From contig NC_016622.1 of the NCBI RefSeq assembly GCF_000283655.1, forward strand, positions 1,500,501 to 1,564,500: DNA of 64,000 bases, in the 5' to 3' direction. Below, one piece after another: positions 52,481-61,697 of this stretch; the first letter of the stretch is position 1, and each line of letters begins with the position of its first letter. The notes below the pieces were generated by a model, which was not told where the DNA came from, made no database searches, and saw nothing but the letters and a program-made list of their open reading frames with translations. Position numbers and translations under genes: made by a program. This DNA is from Azospirillum lipoferum 4B. GTDB taxonomy: Bacteria; Pseudomonadota; Alphaproteobacteria; Azospirillales; Azospirillaceae.

Positions 52481-53524
52481 TCACTTCTGCAGGCGCTTCA
52501 GGGCATCCTCGACATACTGGTTGGTGTAGGTCTTGGACAAATCGATGCTGGCCGACGCCACCGCCGGGTCGAAGGCCTTCAACACCTTCAGTGCGGCTTC
52601 GGCGCCGACCTGGGTGAAGCGGCCGTCCGGTGAATAGGTCGGCTTGGAATGCTCGAAAGCCTGGGCGTAGAGCGACTTGTTGCCCAGGAAATACTCCTCC
52701 GGCAGCACCTTCAGCACGTCCTCCGTGCTGGCCTTGTTCAGCCACAGCATGGTGCGGACGAAGACGTCGGTCAGCGCCTGGGTGGTCTTCGGGTTCTCCT
52801 TGATGAAGTCGGGCTTCATGTAAAGCACCGCGGCGGGATAGGGACCGCCATAGACGTCCATGGTGCCCTTTTCCGTCCGGGTGTCGGCCAGGATGGTGAT
52901 GTCGCCGTCGGCCTGGGCCTGGCTGATCACCGGGTCCAGATTGACGATGGCGTCGATTTCCCCGCGCTTGATCGCCGCGATGGCGCTGGGACCGCCGCCG
53001 ACGCCGATGACCGAGGCATCCTCCGGCTTCATGCCCATGGAGGTGAGCACATAGTTCAGCATGAAGTTGGTGGAGGAACCGGGGGCGGTCACGCCGATCT
53101 TCTTGCCCTTCAGATCCTTCACCGACTTGACGGTGCCCGCCTTGTTGACGGCGGCCAGCACGATGCCGGGATAGCGGCCGAGCTGAGTCACCGCCACGAT
53201 GGGCTGGCTCTTGGCCTGCATCTGGATGGTGTGGTCGTAGGCGCCGGTCACCACGTCGGCCGAGCCGCCGATCAGTGCCTGCAGGCTCTTGGAGCCGCCG
53301 CCGAAATCGTTGATCTCGACGTTCAGCCCGGCGTCCTTGAAGTACCCCAGCCGCTCGGCGAGCGTCAGCGGCAGGTAATAGAGCAGCGGCTTGCCGCCGA
53401 CGGCGATCTTGATGTCGGTCTTCTCAAGTGCCTGCTGGGCTGCGGCCAGTCCGGCCGTTCCCAGCGCCAAGGTTCCCATGGTCACGGCGACCGCGGCGGC
53501 CGTGATCAGCGATTTGAGCTTCAT
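52481..53524 (-). CDS. ABC transporter substrate-binding protein (NitT/TauT type)
   Basis: A 347-residue periplasmic protein. Sec signal peptide KLKSLITAAAVAVTMGTLAL with cleavage near AAAQ-Q, then KIAVGGKPLLYYLPLTLAERLGYFKDAGLNVEINDFGGGSKSLQALIGGSADVV, the NMT1/SsuA/TauA fold, with VIGVGGGPSAIAAIKRGEIDAIVN in the second lobe. The family takes up nitrate, sulfonates, taurine or thiamine precursors; the sequence does not decide, and no sulfonatase or other catabolic gene is near. It is the last gene transcribed in the ABC operon (ATPase, permease, binding protein). Confidence 0.85.
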   Translation of the reverse strand: MKLKSLITAAAVAVTMGTLALGTAGLAAAQQALEKTDIKIAVGGKPLLYYLPLTLAERLGYFKDAGLNVEINDFGGGSKSLQALIGGSADVVTGAYDHTIQMQAKSQPIVAVTQLGRYPGIVLAAVNKAGTVKSVKDLKGKKIGVTAPGSSTNFMLNYVLTSMGMKPEDASVIGVGGGPSAIAAIKRGEIDAIVNLDPVISQAQADGDITILADTRTEKGTMDVYGGPYPAAVLYMKPDFIKENPKTTQALTDVFVRTMLWLNKASTEDVLKVLPEEYFLGNKSLYAQAFEHSKPTYSPDGRFTQVGAEAALKVLKAFDPAVASASIDLSKTYTNQYVEDALKRLQK

Positions 53525-53548
53525 CGTTTTCCTCCCCCAAATTTGAAA

Positions 53549-54349
53549 TCAGTGCTGGCCGCCGCTGGTATCCTGCGGGCGCCAGTGCAGAAGCCGCTTT
53601 TCGATCATGGTGACGGCGGAATCGATCAGGACAACGAAGATCGTCAGCACCAGCATGCCGGAGAAGACGCCAACCGTGTCGAACACGCCTTCCGCCTGAT
53701 GGATGCGGTAGCCGAGCCCGGCGGCGGAGCCCAGATATTCGCCCACCACCGCACCGACCATGGCGAAGCCGACGGCGGTGTGCAGCGAGGAGAAGACCCA
53801 GGACAGGGCCGAGGGCAGATAGACATGCCGGAACAGGTCGCGGGAGCTGGCCCCCAGCATGCGGGCATTGGCCAGCACCACCGGGCTGACCTCCTTCACG
53901 CCCTGGTAGACGTTGAAGAAGACGATGAAGAAGACCAGCGTCACCCCCAGCGCCACTTTCGACCAGATGCCGAGCCCGAGCCACAGGGCGAAGATCGGCG
54001 CCAGGACCACGCGGGGCAGCGCGTTGACCGCCTTGATGTAGGGGTCGAAGACGAGGGAGACCAACGGCGCGCGGGCGAACCAGAAGCCGAAGGCGATGCC
54101 CGCCACCGTGCCGATGACGAAGGCCAGCGCGGTCTCCAGCAGCGTGATGCCCAGGTGATACCAGATGACGCCCGAGGCGAAATCGGCCCAGGTGCGGGCC
54201 AGCACCGCCCCCGGCGTGCCGAAGAAGAAGGGGCTGAGGATCCCGGTGTCGGTCAGGACGTGCCAGACCAGGAAGAAGGCGATCAGGACGCCCAGCTGAA
54301 GCAGCAGGATGACCGGACGGCCGGGCAGGCGTTTGGCATGGGATCTCAT
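53549..54349 (-). CDS. ABC transporter permease (NitT/TauT type)
   Basis: A 266-residue inner-membrane permease with six helices and the BPD_transp_1 core: LETALAFVIGTVAGIAFGFWFA, PYIKAVNALPRVVLAPIFALWLGLG and the EAA loop NARMLGASSRDLFRHVYLPSALSWVF. Typical of SsuC/TauC/NrtB. It sits between the ATPase and binding-protein genes with gaps of only 7 and 24 bp. Confidence 0.9.
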   Translation of the reverse strand: MRSHAKRLPGRPVILLLQLGVLIAFFLVWHVLTDTGILSPFFFGTPGAVLARTWADFASGVIWYHLGITLLETALAFVIGTVAGIAFGFWFARAPLVSLVFDPYIKAVNALPRVVLAPIFALWLGLGIWSKVALGVTLVFFIVFFNVYQGVKEVSPVVLANARMLGASSRDLFRHVYLPSALSWVFSSLHTAVGFAMVGAVVGEYLGSAAGLGYRIHQAEGVFDTVGVFSGMLVLTIFVVLIDSAVTMIEKRLLHWRPQDTSGGQH

Positions 54350-54356
54350 GATGTCG

Positions 54357-55178
54357 TCACCGCAGCTTGGTCTGGGCGTAGCCCTTCAGAACTTCGTCGC
54401 GCAGCTGGCCCCAGATTTCCTTGTGAAGGTCCAGGAACTGCGGCGTCATGCGGATTTCCGCCACGTCGCGCGGGCGGTCCAGGTCGATCCGGTACTCGCC
54501 GATCAGCCGGGCGCCCGGGCCGGCGGACAGCACCAGCACCCGGTCGGACATGGCGATGGCCTCCTCCAGGTCATGGGTGATGAAGACCACCGACTTGCGG
54601 TCCGCCGCCCACAGCTCGAGCAGCTCGTTCTCCATCATCTGTCGGGTCTGGACGTCGAGCGCCGAGAAGGGCTCGTCCATCAGGATGATCTTGGGATCGA
54701 CGATCAGCGTCTGGGCCAGCGCGACGCGCTTGCGCATGCCGCCGGAGAGCTGGTGCGGGAAACGGTCGCCGAACCCCTCCAGCCCGACGCGCGACAGCCA
54801 GGGTTGTGCGCGCTCCCGCGCTTCCGCCTTGGAAACGCCGCGGAACTCCAGCCCGGCAGCGACATTGTCGAGCGCCGATTTCCAGGGCATCAGCGCCTCG
54901 GCCTGGAACATGTAGCCGGCCTTGGGATTGATGCCGGTCACCGGCTGCCCGAAGGAAAGCGCGCGGCCCTCGCTGGGCTTCAGCAGGCCGGCGGCGACAT
55001 TCAGCATCGTCGACTTGCCGCTGCCGGTCGGGCCGACGATCGACACGAACTCCCCGTCCGCGACGGTGAAGCTGGCTCCCTGTACGGCGGTATAGGAACG
55101 TCCCCGGCCGTCGGGTGAAGGAAAGGTGCAGGTCACGCCGTCCAGTTGGAGGGCGGGCGCCGCGGCGGCCTCGGCCAT
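54357..55178 (-). CDS. ABC transporter ATPase (NitT/TauT type)
   Basis: A 273-residue ABC ATPase with Walker A GPTGSGKST, Q-loop YMFQAEALMPWKSALDNV, signature LSGGMRKR, Walker B IILMDEPFSALD and switch H in FITHDLEEAIAMSD. The MPWKSA and LDVQTRQMM segments are typical of nitrate/sulfonate/taurine importers. The ATG at 55178 (MAEAAAAPALQLDGVTC) is more likely than an upstream extension without homology. First gene of its operon. Confidence 0.9.
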   Translation of the reverse strand: MAEAAAAPALQLDGVTCTFPSPDGRGRSYTAVQGASFTVADGEFVSIVGPTGSGKSTMLNVAAGLLKPSEGRALSFGQPVTGINPKAGYMFQAEALMPWKSALDNVAAGLEFRGVSKAEARERAQPWLSRVGLEGFGDRFPHQLSGGMRKRVALAQTLIVDPKIILMDEPFSALDVQTRQMMENELLELWAADRKSVVFITHDLEEAIAMSDRVLVLSAGPGARLIGEYRIDLDRPRDVAEIRMTPQFLDLHKEIWGQLRDEVLKGYAQTKLR

Positions 55179-55415
55179 ATCGGTGTGGTCCTTATCGTTC
55201 GGGCGGATCACTTTGGTTGGGAGATCATACTGTCCGAAACTCTTCCTATCGGCAACCGCTTGAGATCCCCATGAGATCCGTGACGAGCCATTCCGTAAAC
55301 GCACCGCTTACGGTGTCAAAGAAGGGACCGCGGGCGTTATCGGTTGCAGCCGCGCCGGCCTGTCCCGCATCACTGTCATAGATCGAAAGCCAGCCCTTCA
55401 TATCGCGGAGTCGAG

Positions 55416-57197
55416 ATGCCCACGCTGCCGAAACGCCCGATGATCGCGCTTGCCGTCCTGGCCGCCCTGCTCGCCGCGTGGCTCGGCTTCGCGGCATGGT
55501 ACGATCACAGCCAACGGGCGGACGAACAGCCGGCGACCTACAGCGCGTTGATCGAGCGGGCCGTCCGCGGCGAGATCGAGTCCGTCACCTTCTCCAACGG
55601 CATCGGACATGCGGTGGCCACGGACGGCAGCCGCTATCGCACCGTGATGCCGGTGACCGACGATCTGCTGAAGGAAATGCGCAGCCACAAGGTCGCCATT
55701 GCCTTCGGCGAGGGGCCGGACGGGCTGATGGCGCAGACGGTCCGCGTGCTCGACCGCGTGGCTCCCTTCCTGATGGTGGCCCTGCTGATCGGCGGACTGA
55801 TGCTCAGCGGCGGGCAGTTCTTCGGCATGGGACGCGCAACCCGCGTGCGCCCGGAGGACACCGACACCGTCTTCGCCGACGTGGCGGGCGTGGACGAGGC
55901 CAAGGAGGAACTGCGCGAGACGGTGCAATTCCTGAAGGATCCGCGCCGCTTCGCCATGGCCGGCGCCCGCGTGCCCAAGGGCATCCTGCTGGTCGGCCCG
56001 CCCGGCACCGGCAAGACCATGCTGGCCAAGGCCGCGGCGGGCGAGGCCGGCGTGCCTTTCTTCGCCGCATCGGGTTCCGATTTCGTCGAGATGTTCGTCG
56101 GCCTGGGCGCAGCACGCGTCCGCAGCCTGTTCAAGACCGCCCGCGCGAGCGCGCCCTGCATCCTGTTCATCGACGAGATCGATGCGCTTGCCGGCAAGCG
56201 CGGCGAATCGAACAGCCATTCGGAACGCGAGCAGACGCTCAACCAGTTGCTGGTGGAGATGGACGGCATCGTCGAGGGCGGCGCGGTGGTGGTGATCGCC
56301 GCCACCAACCGGGCGGAAATGCTGGATGCCGCGGTGCTGCGCCCCGGCCGCTTCGACCGCCACATCCATGTCAGCCTGCCCGATGTGGCGGGGCGCGAGG
56401 CCATCCTGGGCGTGCATGCCGGCCGGCTGACGCTGGCCCCCGACGTCTGCGCCCGCACAGTGGCGCGCGGCACCCCCGGCTTCTCCGGGGCGGAGCTGGC
56501 GAACCTGACCAACGAGGCCGCCCTGTCGGCTGCGCGCCAGGGCCGTGTCGTCGTCACCATGGCGGATTACGAAGCCGCCAAGGACCGTGTGCTGATGGGC
56601 ACCGAGCGCCGCAGCCTCGCCCTGTCGGCGCATGAGCGGCGGCTGATCGCGGTCCATGAGGCAGGCCATGCGCTGGTGTCCCTGCGCTGCCCGCAGGCCG
56701 ACCCGATCCACAAGGCCACCATCATCCCGCGCGGCGGCGCGCTGGGCATGGTGGTGCGGCTGCCGGAAGGCGACCGCGTGTCGGTCTCCCGCGCCAAGCT
56801 GATGGCCGACATCGCCGTCGCCATGGCCGGCCGGGCCGCCGAGGAGATCGTTTTCGGCCCCGATCACGTCACCACCGGTGCTGAAGCCGACTTCCGCGCC
56901 GCCACCGACCTTGCCCGCCGCATGGTCACGGCGTGGGGGATGAGCGAGGAGATCGGCTATGTCGCCCATGCCGCCGTCGAGCCGGGTGCGCGATCCGAGC
57001 GCACCGCATGGCGCATCGACGAGGAGGTCCGGCGCATCACCGACGAAGGCATGGAGCATGCCCGCCGCCTGCTGCGCACCGACCGCGCCGCGCTGGACGG
57101 CATCGCCCAGGCGCTGCTGGAGCGCGAGACCCTGACCGGCGGCGAAATCACGGAACTGGCGGACCGACAGGAAGAGCGCGCGACGGAGGCGGCCTGA
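55416..57197 (+). CDS. FtsH-like ATP-dependent zinc metalloprotease
   Basis: A 593-residue membrane AAA+ protease. Transmembrane helices near 10-28 and 116-136 flank a short periplasmic domain. The AAA module has Walker A GPPGTGKT (194-201), Walker [18 protein letters not shown] pore-loop neighbour and RPGRFDR arginine finger. The peptidase has HEAGH with H414 and a downstream acidic ligand in [19 protein letters not shown]. Enzyme motifs are intact. It degrades membrane and soluble proteins. It is shorter than housekeeping FtsH and is not beside tilS or folP, so it is probably a second paralogue. Confidence 0.88.
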   Translation: MPTLPKRPMIALAVLAALLAAWLGFAAWYDHSQRADEQPATYSALIERAVRGEIESVTFSNGIGHAVATDGSRYRTVMPVTDDLLKEMRSHKVAIAFGEGPDGLMAQTVRVLDRVAPFLMVALLIGGLMLSGGQFFGMGRATRVRPEDTDTVFADVAGVDEAKEELRETVQFLKDPRRFAMAGARVPKGILLVGPPGTGKTMLAKAAAGEAGVPFFAASGSDFVEMFVGLGAARVRSLFKTARASAPCILFIDEIDALAGKRGESNSHSEREQTLNQLLVEMDGIVEGGAVVVIAATNRAEMLDAAVLRPGRFDRHIHVSLPDVAGREAILGVHAGRLTLAPDVCARTVARGTPGFSGAELANLTNEAALSAARQGRVVVTMADYEAAKDRVLMGTERRSLALSAHERRLIAVHEAGHALVSLRCPQADPIHKATIIPRGGALGMVVRLPEGDRVSVSRAKLMADIAVAMAGRAAEEIVFGPDHVTTGAEADFRAATDLARRMVTAWGMSEEIGYVAHAAVEPGARSERTAWRIDEEVRRITDEGMEHARRLLRTDRAALDGIAQALLERETLTGGEITELADRQEERATEAA

Positions 57198-57337
57198 GAC
57201 CGCGCTGGCAGGAAATTATGGGGTCGACGATCCTGCCCCACTCCTCCACCGACAGGAAATGTCCCGGATTGCGGCATGGATGCATACCGGAGTAGACTAA
57301 TCCGGATGCGAATGGGAGTAATACGAGGGGGAACGCG

Positions 57338-58138
57338 ATGACCGGACCGCTATCCCGCCGCACGGTTCTACGAACCGCGCTGCCCCTCCTGGCCTCCCTG
57401 CCCCTGCTCGCGGTCTGTCCGGTCCCCTCGCACGCGGCGCCAGCCGATGCTTCGGCCGTCGTCAGGGTCGGCGCCTACGAATTTCCCCCTTACGTCGATG
57501 AGACCGGCGGCGGCGTGACCCGCGACCTGCTGGACCTTTTCAACGCCGCCCAATCGGAACGGCGGTTCGAGATGGTTCGCACCGCCCCGCAGCGGCGGTA
57601 CGAGGACCTGGAACAGGGGCGATTCGACATGATCGCCTTCGAATGCCGGAATTGGGGCTGGGAAGGCCGGGCGGTCGATGCCACCCGCCCCTTCCTGCGC
57701 GATGCCGAGGTGTTCATCGCCCGGGCGGCTCCCGGCATCGACCAGCGCTATTTCGACGATCTGTCCGGCAAGTCGATTCTCGGACGGCTCGGCTTCCATT
57801 ACGCGTTCGCCGGGTTCGAGGCCGACCCGAAGATCCTCGAACAGCGGTTCCGCACCCGCGTTACGGTGACGCATGAAGGCAATGTCCGCAGCGTCGTCGC
57901 CGGCCGAGCCGATCTGGCCATCGTCACCCGCTCCTTCCTGACCCGCTTCCTGCAGCGCGAACCCGAACTGGCCCGGCAGTTGGTGGTGTCCGAGCGTTCC
58001 GACCAGATCTACGAGCACACCATCCTGACAAGGCAGGGGGGAAGCGTCGCGACCGCCTGGCTCGATTCGCTGCTCGACCGCCTCGCCGCGGACGGGCGCC
58101 TGGAGTCGCTGTGGCGGCGGAGCGGAATCCTGTCATGA
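57338..58138 (+). CDS. Periplasmic solute-binding protein (family 3), sensor-like
   Basis: A 266-residue protein. The N-terminus has a twin-arginine-like signal (SRRTVLRTALPLLASLPLLAV, cleavage near SHAAP). The mature part is a type II solute-binding domain, VVRVGAYEFPPYVDETGGGVTRDLLDLFNAAQSERRFEMVRTAPQRRYEDLEQGRFDMIAFE. No ABC transporter accompanies it. Its stop overlaps the SiaA-like phosphatase start (ATGA), which suggests that it is the sensory input for that membrane phosphatase and not a transport component. Confidence 0.8.
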   Translation: MTGPLSRRTVLRTALPLLASLPLLAVCPVPSHAAPADASAVVRVGAYEFPPYVDETGGGVTRDLLDLFNAAQSERRFEMVRTAPQRRYEDLEQGRFDMIAFECRNWGWEGRAVDATRPFLRDAEVFIARAAPGIDQRYFDDLSGKSILGRLGFHYAFAGFEADPKILEQRFRTRVTVTHEGNVRSVVAGRADLAIVTRSFLTRFLQREPELARQLVVSERSDQIYEHTILTRQGGSVATAWLDSLLDRLAADGRLESLWRRSGILS

Positions 58139-59706
58139 AACGCCGCTCCTCCCTGCTGGCGCGGGTGGCCGGGGCCATCCTGTTGACGACCGCGACCATC
58201 GGATCGGCGTCCGTGCTGCTGTCGGAGTGGATCGTCGAGGGCCAACGCCACCAGGACCTGCTGCGTCGCGCCGAGTTGGTCGCGGCGACCCAGGCCGACG
58301 CGCTGAGCGGCCCGGTGTGGGAGCTGGACAACCGCAGCGCCCAGCGGATGATCGAGGCACTGACCGCCCGCGATCCCGCCATCCGCTCCATCACGGTCTT
58401 CGAAACCGACCGCAATGTGCCGCTGGCCGAGATCATTGTTGGCGGCGAGAACGACGCCGAACGCGTCACCGTCGAACGCCCCATCGTCCTGCATGGACGC
58501 GAAGGGCGGGTTCAGACGGTGGGAACCCTGCGGATCGCCTTTTCGACGGCGGAGGTCCGGCAGGCGACCCTGGATGCGCTGATACCGGTGGTCGGGCTTC
58601 TGCTGCTGTCGCTGCTGGGAGCGATGGCGGTGCTTGGCCTGACGCTGAACCGCATGGTGCTGCACCCGTTGCGCCGGTTGACCCAACTGGCCAGCGCCAT
58701 GGCGCACGGCGACTATGGCGCCCGCATGGACACCGGCCGTACCGACGAGATCGGCGTGCTGGCCGACGGCTTCAACCGCATGGCGGCAACCGTGCAGGAC
58801 CACACCAGCACGCTCGAAAGCCGGGTCCGCGACCGGACCGAGGCATTGGCCGCCACCAACCGCGCCATCATGGACAGCATCAACTATGCGCAGCTGATCC
58901 AGTCCTCGATTCTGCCATCGGCCGACGTGCTGTCCGCCGGCTTGACCGAGCATTTCGTCCTGTGGCGCCCACGCGACGTGGTCAGCGGCGATTTCTATGT
59001 CTGCCGGGAGGTGCCGGACGGATTCGTCGTCGCGGTCGCCGACTGCACGGGGCATGGCGTGCCCGGCGCCTTCATGACCATGACCGCCAGCGCGATGCTG
59101 AACAACGCACTGGACCTCCTGGGTGCGTCCGACCCGGCGGCGGTGCTTGCCGCCGTCGACCGCAAGGTCCGCGCCGCCCTGCACCAGGAGGGTGAAGCCC
59201 GCAATGGAGCCGAGTGCTTCGACAACGGTCTGGATCTCGCGCTCTGCCACATCCGGCCAGCCGACGGGAGGCTGGTTTACGCCGGCGCGCGCATTCCCCT
59301 GCTGATCGTCAGCGACGACGGCGTGACGGAACTGCGCGCCGACCGGCGCAGCCTGGGTTACCGCCCGGCCGGTCAGCCCGCAGGGCGCTGTGGAGCTGAG
59401 TCGTCCTTCACGAATCACAGCATTCTTCTGCGACCGGGCCAGACCTTCATCCTGGGAACCGATGGGCTGGCCGATCAGAGCGGCGGCGAGCGCGGACGCA
59501 GCTTCGGCAGAGCCCGCCTGCGGGAGATGCTCCGGCAGGGCGGCACCGGTCCGCTGGATCGGCTGAAGTCGGAGCTGGAAAACTCCCTCGACCATTTCCA
59601 GTCGGGCCACGAACAGCGCGACGACATCACGCTGTTCGGATTCCGCGTGCGGCTGACCGACGCAGCGGCGGCTTCCCAGCCGGGATCCGACAAGCGGGCC
59701 GCATAA
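58135..59706 (+). CDS. Membrane PP2C-like (SpoIIE) phosphatase with HAMP domain, SiaA-like
   Basis: A 523-residue protein. Helices at about 12-34 and 155-178 bracket a periplasmic sensor; a HAMP domain follows (about 178-232, NRMVLHPLRRLTQLASAMAHGDYGARM). A linker leads to the PP2C/SpoIIE domain: AIMDSINYAQLIQSSILPS, RPRDVVSGDFY and ADCTGHGVPGAFMTM. The last two blocks carry the metal-binding aspartates and match SiaA. SiaA dephosphorylates the partner SiaC; SiaB and SiaC homologues lie 2-3 kb downstream on the opposite strand. Start ATG overlaps the upstream gene by four bases. Confidence 0.87.
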   Translation: MKRRSSLLARVAGAILLTTATIGSASVLLSEWIVEGQRHQDLLRRAELVAATQADALSGPVWELDNRSAQRMIEALTARDPAIRSITVFETDRNVPLAEIIVGGENDAERVTVERPIVLHGREGRVQTVGTLRIAFSTAEVRQATLDALIPVVGLLLLSLLGAMAVLGLTLNRMVLHPLRRLTQLASAMAHGDYGARMDTGRTDEIGVLADGFNRMAATVQDHTSTLESRVRDRTEALAATNRAIMDSINYAQLIQSSILPSADVLSAGLTEHFVLWRPRDVVSGDFYVCREVPDGFVVAVADCTGHGVPGAFMTMTASAMLNNALDLLGASDPAAVLAAVDRKVRAALHQEGEARNGAECFDNGLDLALCHIRPADGRLVYAGARIPLLIVSDDGVTELRADRRSLGYRPAGQPAGRCGAESSFTNHSILLRPGQTFILGTDGLADQSGGERGRSFGRARLREMLRQGGTGPLDRLKSELENSLDHFQSGHEQRDDITLFGFRVRLTDAAAASQPGSDKRAA

Positions 59707-59732
59707 AAGACCTGGACCGATTGTGCGAATCT

Positions 59733-59768
59733 GTTACAGAGATGTCACCTTTTGTGACAGGTTGTAAC
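59733..59768. promoter_or_regulatory. Nested inverted repeat upstream of the response regulator
   Basis: Outer arms GTTACA/TGTAAC (59733-59738, 59763-59768) surround inner arms TGTCAC/GTGACA (59743-59748, 59754-59759) with loop CTTTT. This two-tier symmetry suggests paired operator half-sites, perhaps for the response regulator encoded downstream. Promoter-like TTGATT-N16-TAGGGT lies 60 bp further on (59827-59854). Confidence 0.5.
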
Positions 59769-59908
59769 GCGCCATCTGCGACAGGCCAGGGACAAATTCA
59801 GAGGAAGTTTCCACGGCTTATCGACTTTGATTTAAAATTTAGACATCCTAGGGTATGTTCCACCCGTCGTAGTGGTGTGCAAAGGCGCGGCATCAGGGAG
59901 AGCACGGC

Positions 59909-60670
59909 ATGGCAGGTCCGACGATCGTCGTGGTCGAAGATGAGAGTTCGCTCCGGTCCGACATGATTGAATACCTGACGGGCTGCGGATTTCATGCGAT
60001 CGGCGCACGCGACGGTGCGGAACTCGACCGTCTGCTCCAGAGCCACAGCGCGTCCATCGTGGTCCTGGACGTGAACCTGCCGGACGAGGACGGGTTCAAG
60101 ATCGCCGCACGTCTGCGCGATAGCCATGGCGCCGGCATCATCATGGTCACCGCCCGCAGTTCCACCGTCGACCGCATTGTCGGGCTGGAGATCGGCGCCG
60201 ACGCCTATCTGGTGAAGCCGGTCGAATTGCGCGAACTTGAAGCGCAGGTGAAGTCGCTGCTGCGCCGGATGAGCGAACGCGCCGCCGAATCGGCGGCCCA
60301 GGCCGCCGGCAGCGCCGCACCGGCCGACCCCGTCCATGACGGCATCGACGAGGCGCGCTGGTCGCTGGACCCCACGGAATGGAGCCTGACCAACCCGGCC
60401 GGCATCCGCATCAGCCTGACCAGCATGGAAATGAAGCTGACCAGCCTGCTGGCTGCCCAGGCGCGCAAACCGGCGACCCGCGACCAGATCTCCCAGGCTC
60501 TGTACAATCGCCGCTGGAACCCGGAAGACCGTTCCATCGACACCGTCGTCGGCCGCCTGCGCCACAAGGTGGAGGGCGCCATCGGCGGCCCGGCTCCGCT
60601 GAAGTCGGTGCATGGCGTCGGCTATGTCTTTTCCGCGCCGATCCGGGTGCTGGGCGCGGCACAAGGTTAA
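59909..60670 (+). CDS. OmpR-family response regulator
   Basis: A 253-residue regulator. The receiver domain (1-120) has the acidic pair E10/D11, phosphoacceptor D54 in IVVLDVNLPDEDGF and K103-type KPVELRELE; an alanine-rich linker (about 128-150) leads to a winged-helix DNA-binding domain, ISLTSMEMKLTSLLAAQARKPATRDQISQALYN and SIDTVVGRLRHKVEG. Intact. It sits between the SiaA-like phosphatase and the divergently oriented histidine kinase, whose stop is one base away. A nested inverted repeat lies 140-175 bp upstream. Confidence 0.88.
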   Translation: MAGPTIVVVEDESSLRSDMIEYLTGCGFHAIGARDGAELDRLLQSHSASIVVLDVNLPDEDGFKIAARLRDSHGAGIIMVTARSSTVDRIVGLEIGADAYLVKPVELRELEAQVKSLLRRMSERAAESAAQAAGSAAPADPVHDGIDEARWSLDPTEWSLTNPAGIRISLTSMEMKLTSLLAAQARKPATRDQISQALYNRRWNPEDRSIDTVVGRLRHKVEGAIGGPAPLKSVHGVGYVFSAPIRVLGAAQG

Positions 60671-60671
60671 G

Positions 60672-61697
60672 TCAGCCCTGCCCCGGCGTCCGGTGCGGGA
60701 ACAGCAGCGTGAAACTGGTCCCACGGTCCAGCACGCTGTCCACCGTGATCGATCCCTTCAGAACGCCGACCACCAGATTGTGGACGATGTGCAGCCCCAG
60801 TCCGCTGCCGCCGCGTCCACGCCGCGTCGTAAAGAATGGCTCGAACACCCGGGCCCGGTCCTCCTCGCTCATGCCGCGGCCATTGTCGGTGAAGCACAGC
60901 CGGACGATATCCCGGGTCGGGAGGTCCACCGCGATCGCCATGTCGCCCGGCCGGCCATCGGCAAAGGCATGGGTCAGGGCGTTCATCACCAGATTCGACA
61001 GGATCTGCGACAGCACGCCCGGATAGCTGTCCAGTTCCAGATCGCCGGGACAGCTCACCGCCACCGCATGTCCCGACGGCCGCAGCTTCGGCTGCAGGCT
61101 GACCAGCGTATCCTGGATATAGGCGGCAAGATTGACGCTGCGCCGCTCCGCGCTGGCCCGGTCGACCGCGACCTGCTTGAAGCCGGCGATCAGCTGCGAC
61201 GCCCGTTCGCAATTGCCCAGGATCAGGTCGGTGGTGTCGATGGCGGTGGCGAGGTAGCGGGCGAACTCCGCCTTGCCAAGTTCCCCCGCCTCCGCCCGGC
61301 GGCGCAGGGCCTGGGTGGCATCGGCGAGATGGGACGCGCAGGAGACGGCGATTCCGACCGGCGTGTTGATCTCGTGCGCGACCCCGGCGACCAGCGCACC
61401 GAGGGACGCCAGCTTTTCCGACTGGACCATCGCCTCCTGCGCCTCGCGCAGGCTTTCCAGCGCGGCTTCTGCCTCGCTACGCCGGCGTTCCAGCTCGTGG
61501 TTGGCGTCGCTCAACTGGGCCTGCAGGCGATCGCTGACCCGCACCAGCCGCTGCTGCTCCCGGGTGCTGAGTTCGAAGGCGGCAACGAATTCGCGGAATT
61601 CGGACAGACACTGCGGCGCCAGCGCCGCCAGCCTCGTCTCCAGCGCGCGGGCCTTGGCGAGGGCCTCCTCCTCCGCAGCGAAGAGGTTGAAGCTCAT
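60672..61697 (-). CDS. Cytosolic sensor histidine kinase
   Basis: A 341-residue soluble kinase. A long N-terminal coiled coil (about 8-95) replaces any recognisable sensor domain. HisKA has phosphoacceptor H108 in ALVAGVAHEINTPVGIA, and the ATPase domain has NLVMNALTHAF, DNGRGMSEED and GLGLHIVHNL. The NTPVG form of the H-box is also seen in the PAS kinase at 27.6 kb. Start ATG overlaps the SiaC-like stop by four bases (ATGA), so translation is coupled to the SiaC-like protein. It probably phosphorylates the adjacent OmpR-family regulator. Confidence 0.87.
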   Translation of the reverse strand: MSFNLFAAEEEALAKARALETRLAALAPQCLSEFREFVAAFELSTREQQRLVRVSDRLQAQLSDANHELERRRSEAEAALESLREAQEAMVQSEKLASLGALVAGVAHEINTPVGIAVSCASHLADATQALRRRAEAGELGKAEFARYLATAIDTTDLILGNCERASQLIAGFKQVAVDRASAERRSVNLAAYIQDTLVSLQPKLRPSGHAVAVSCPGDLELDSYPGVLSQILSNLVMNALTHAFADGRPGDMAIAVDLPTRDIVRLCFTDNGRGMSEEDRARVFEPFFTTRRGRGGSGLGLHIVHNLVVGVLKGSITVDSVLDRGTSFTLLFPHRTPGQG

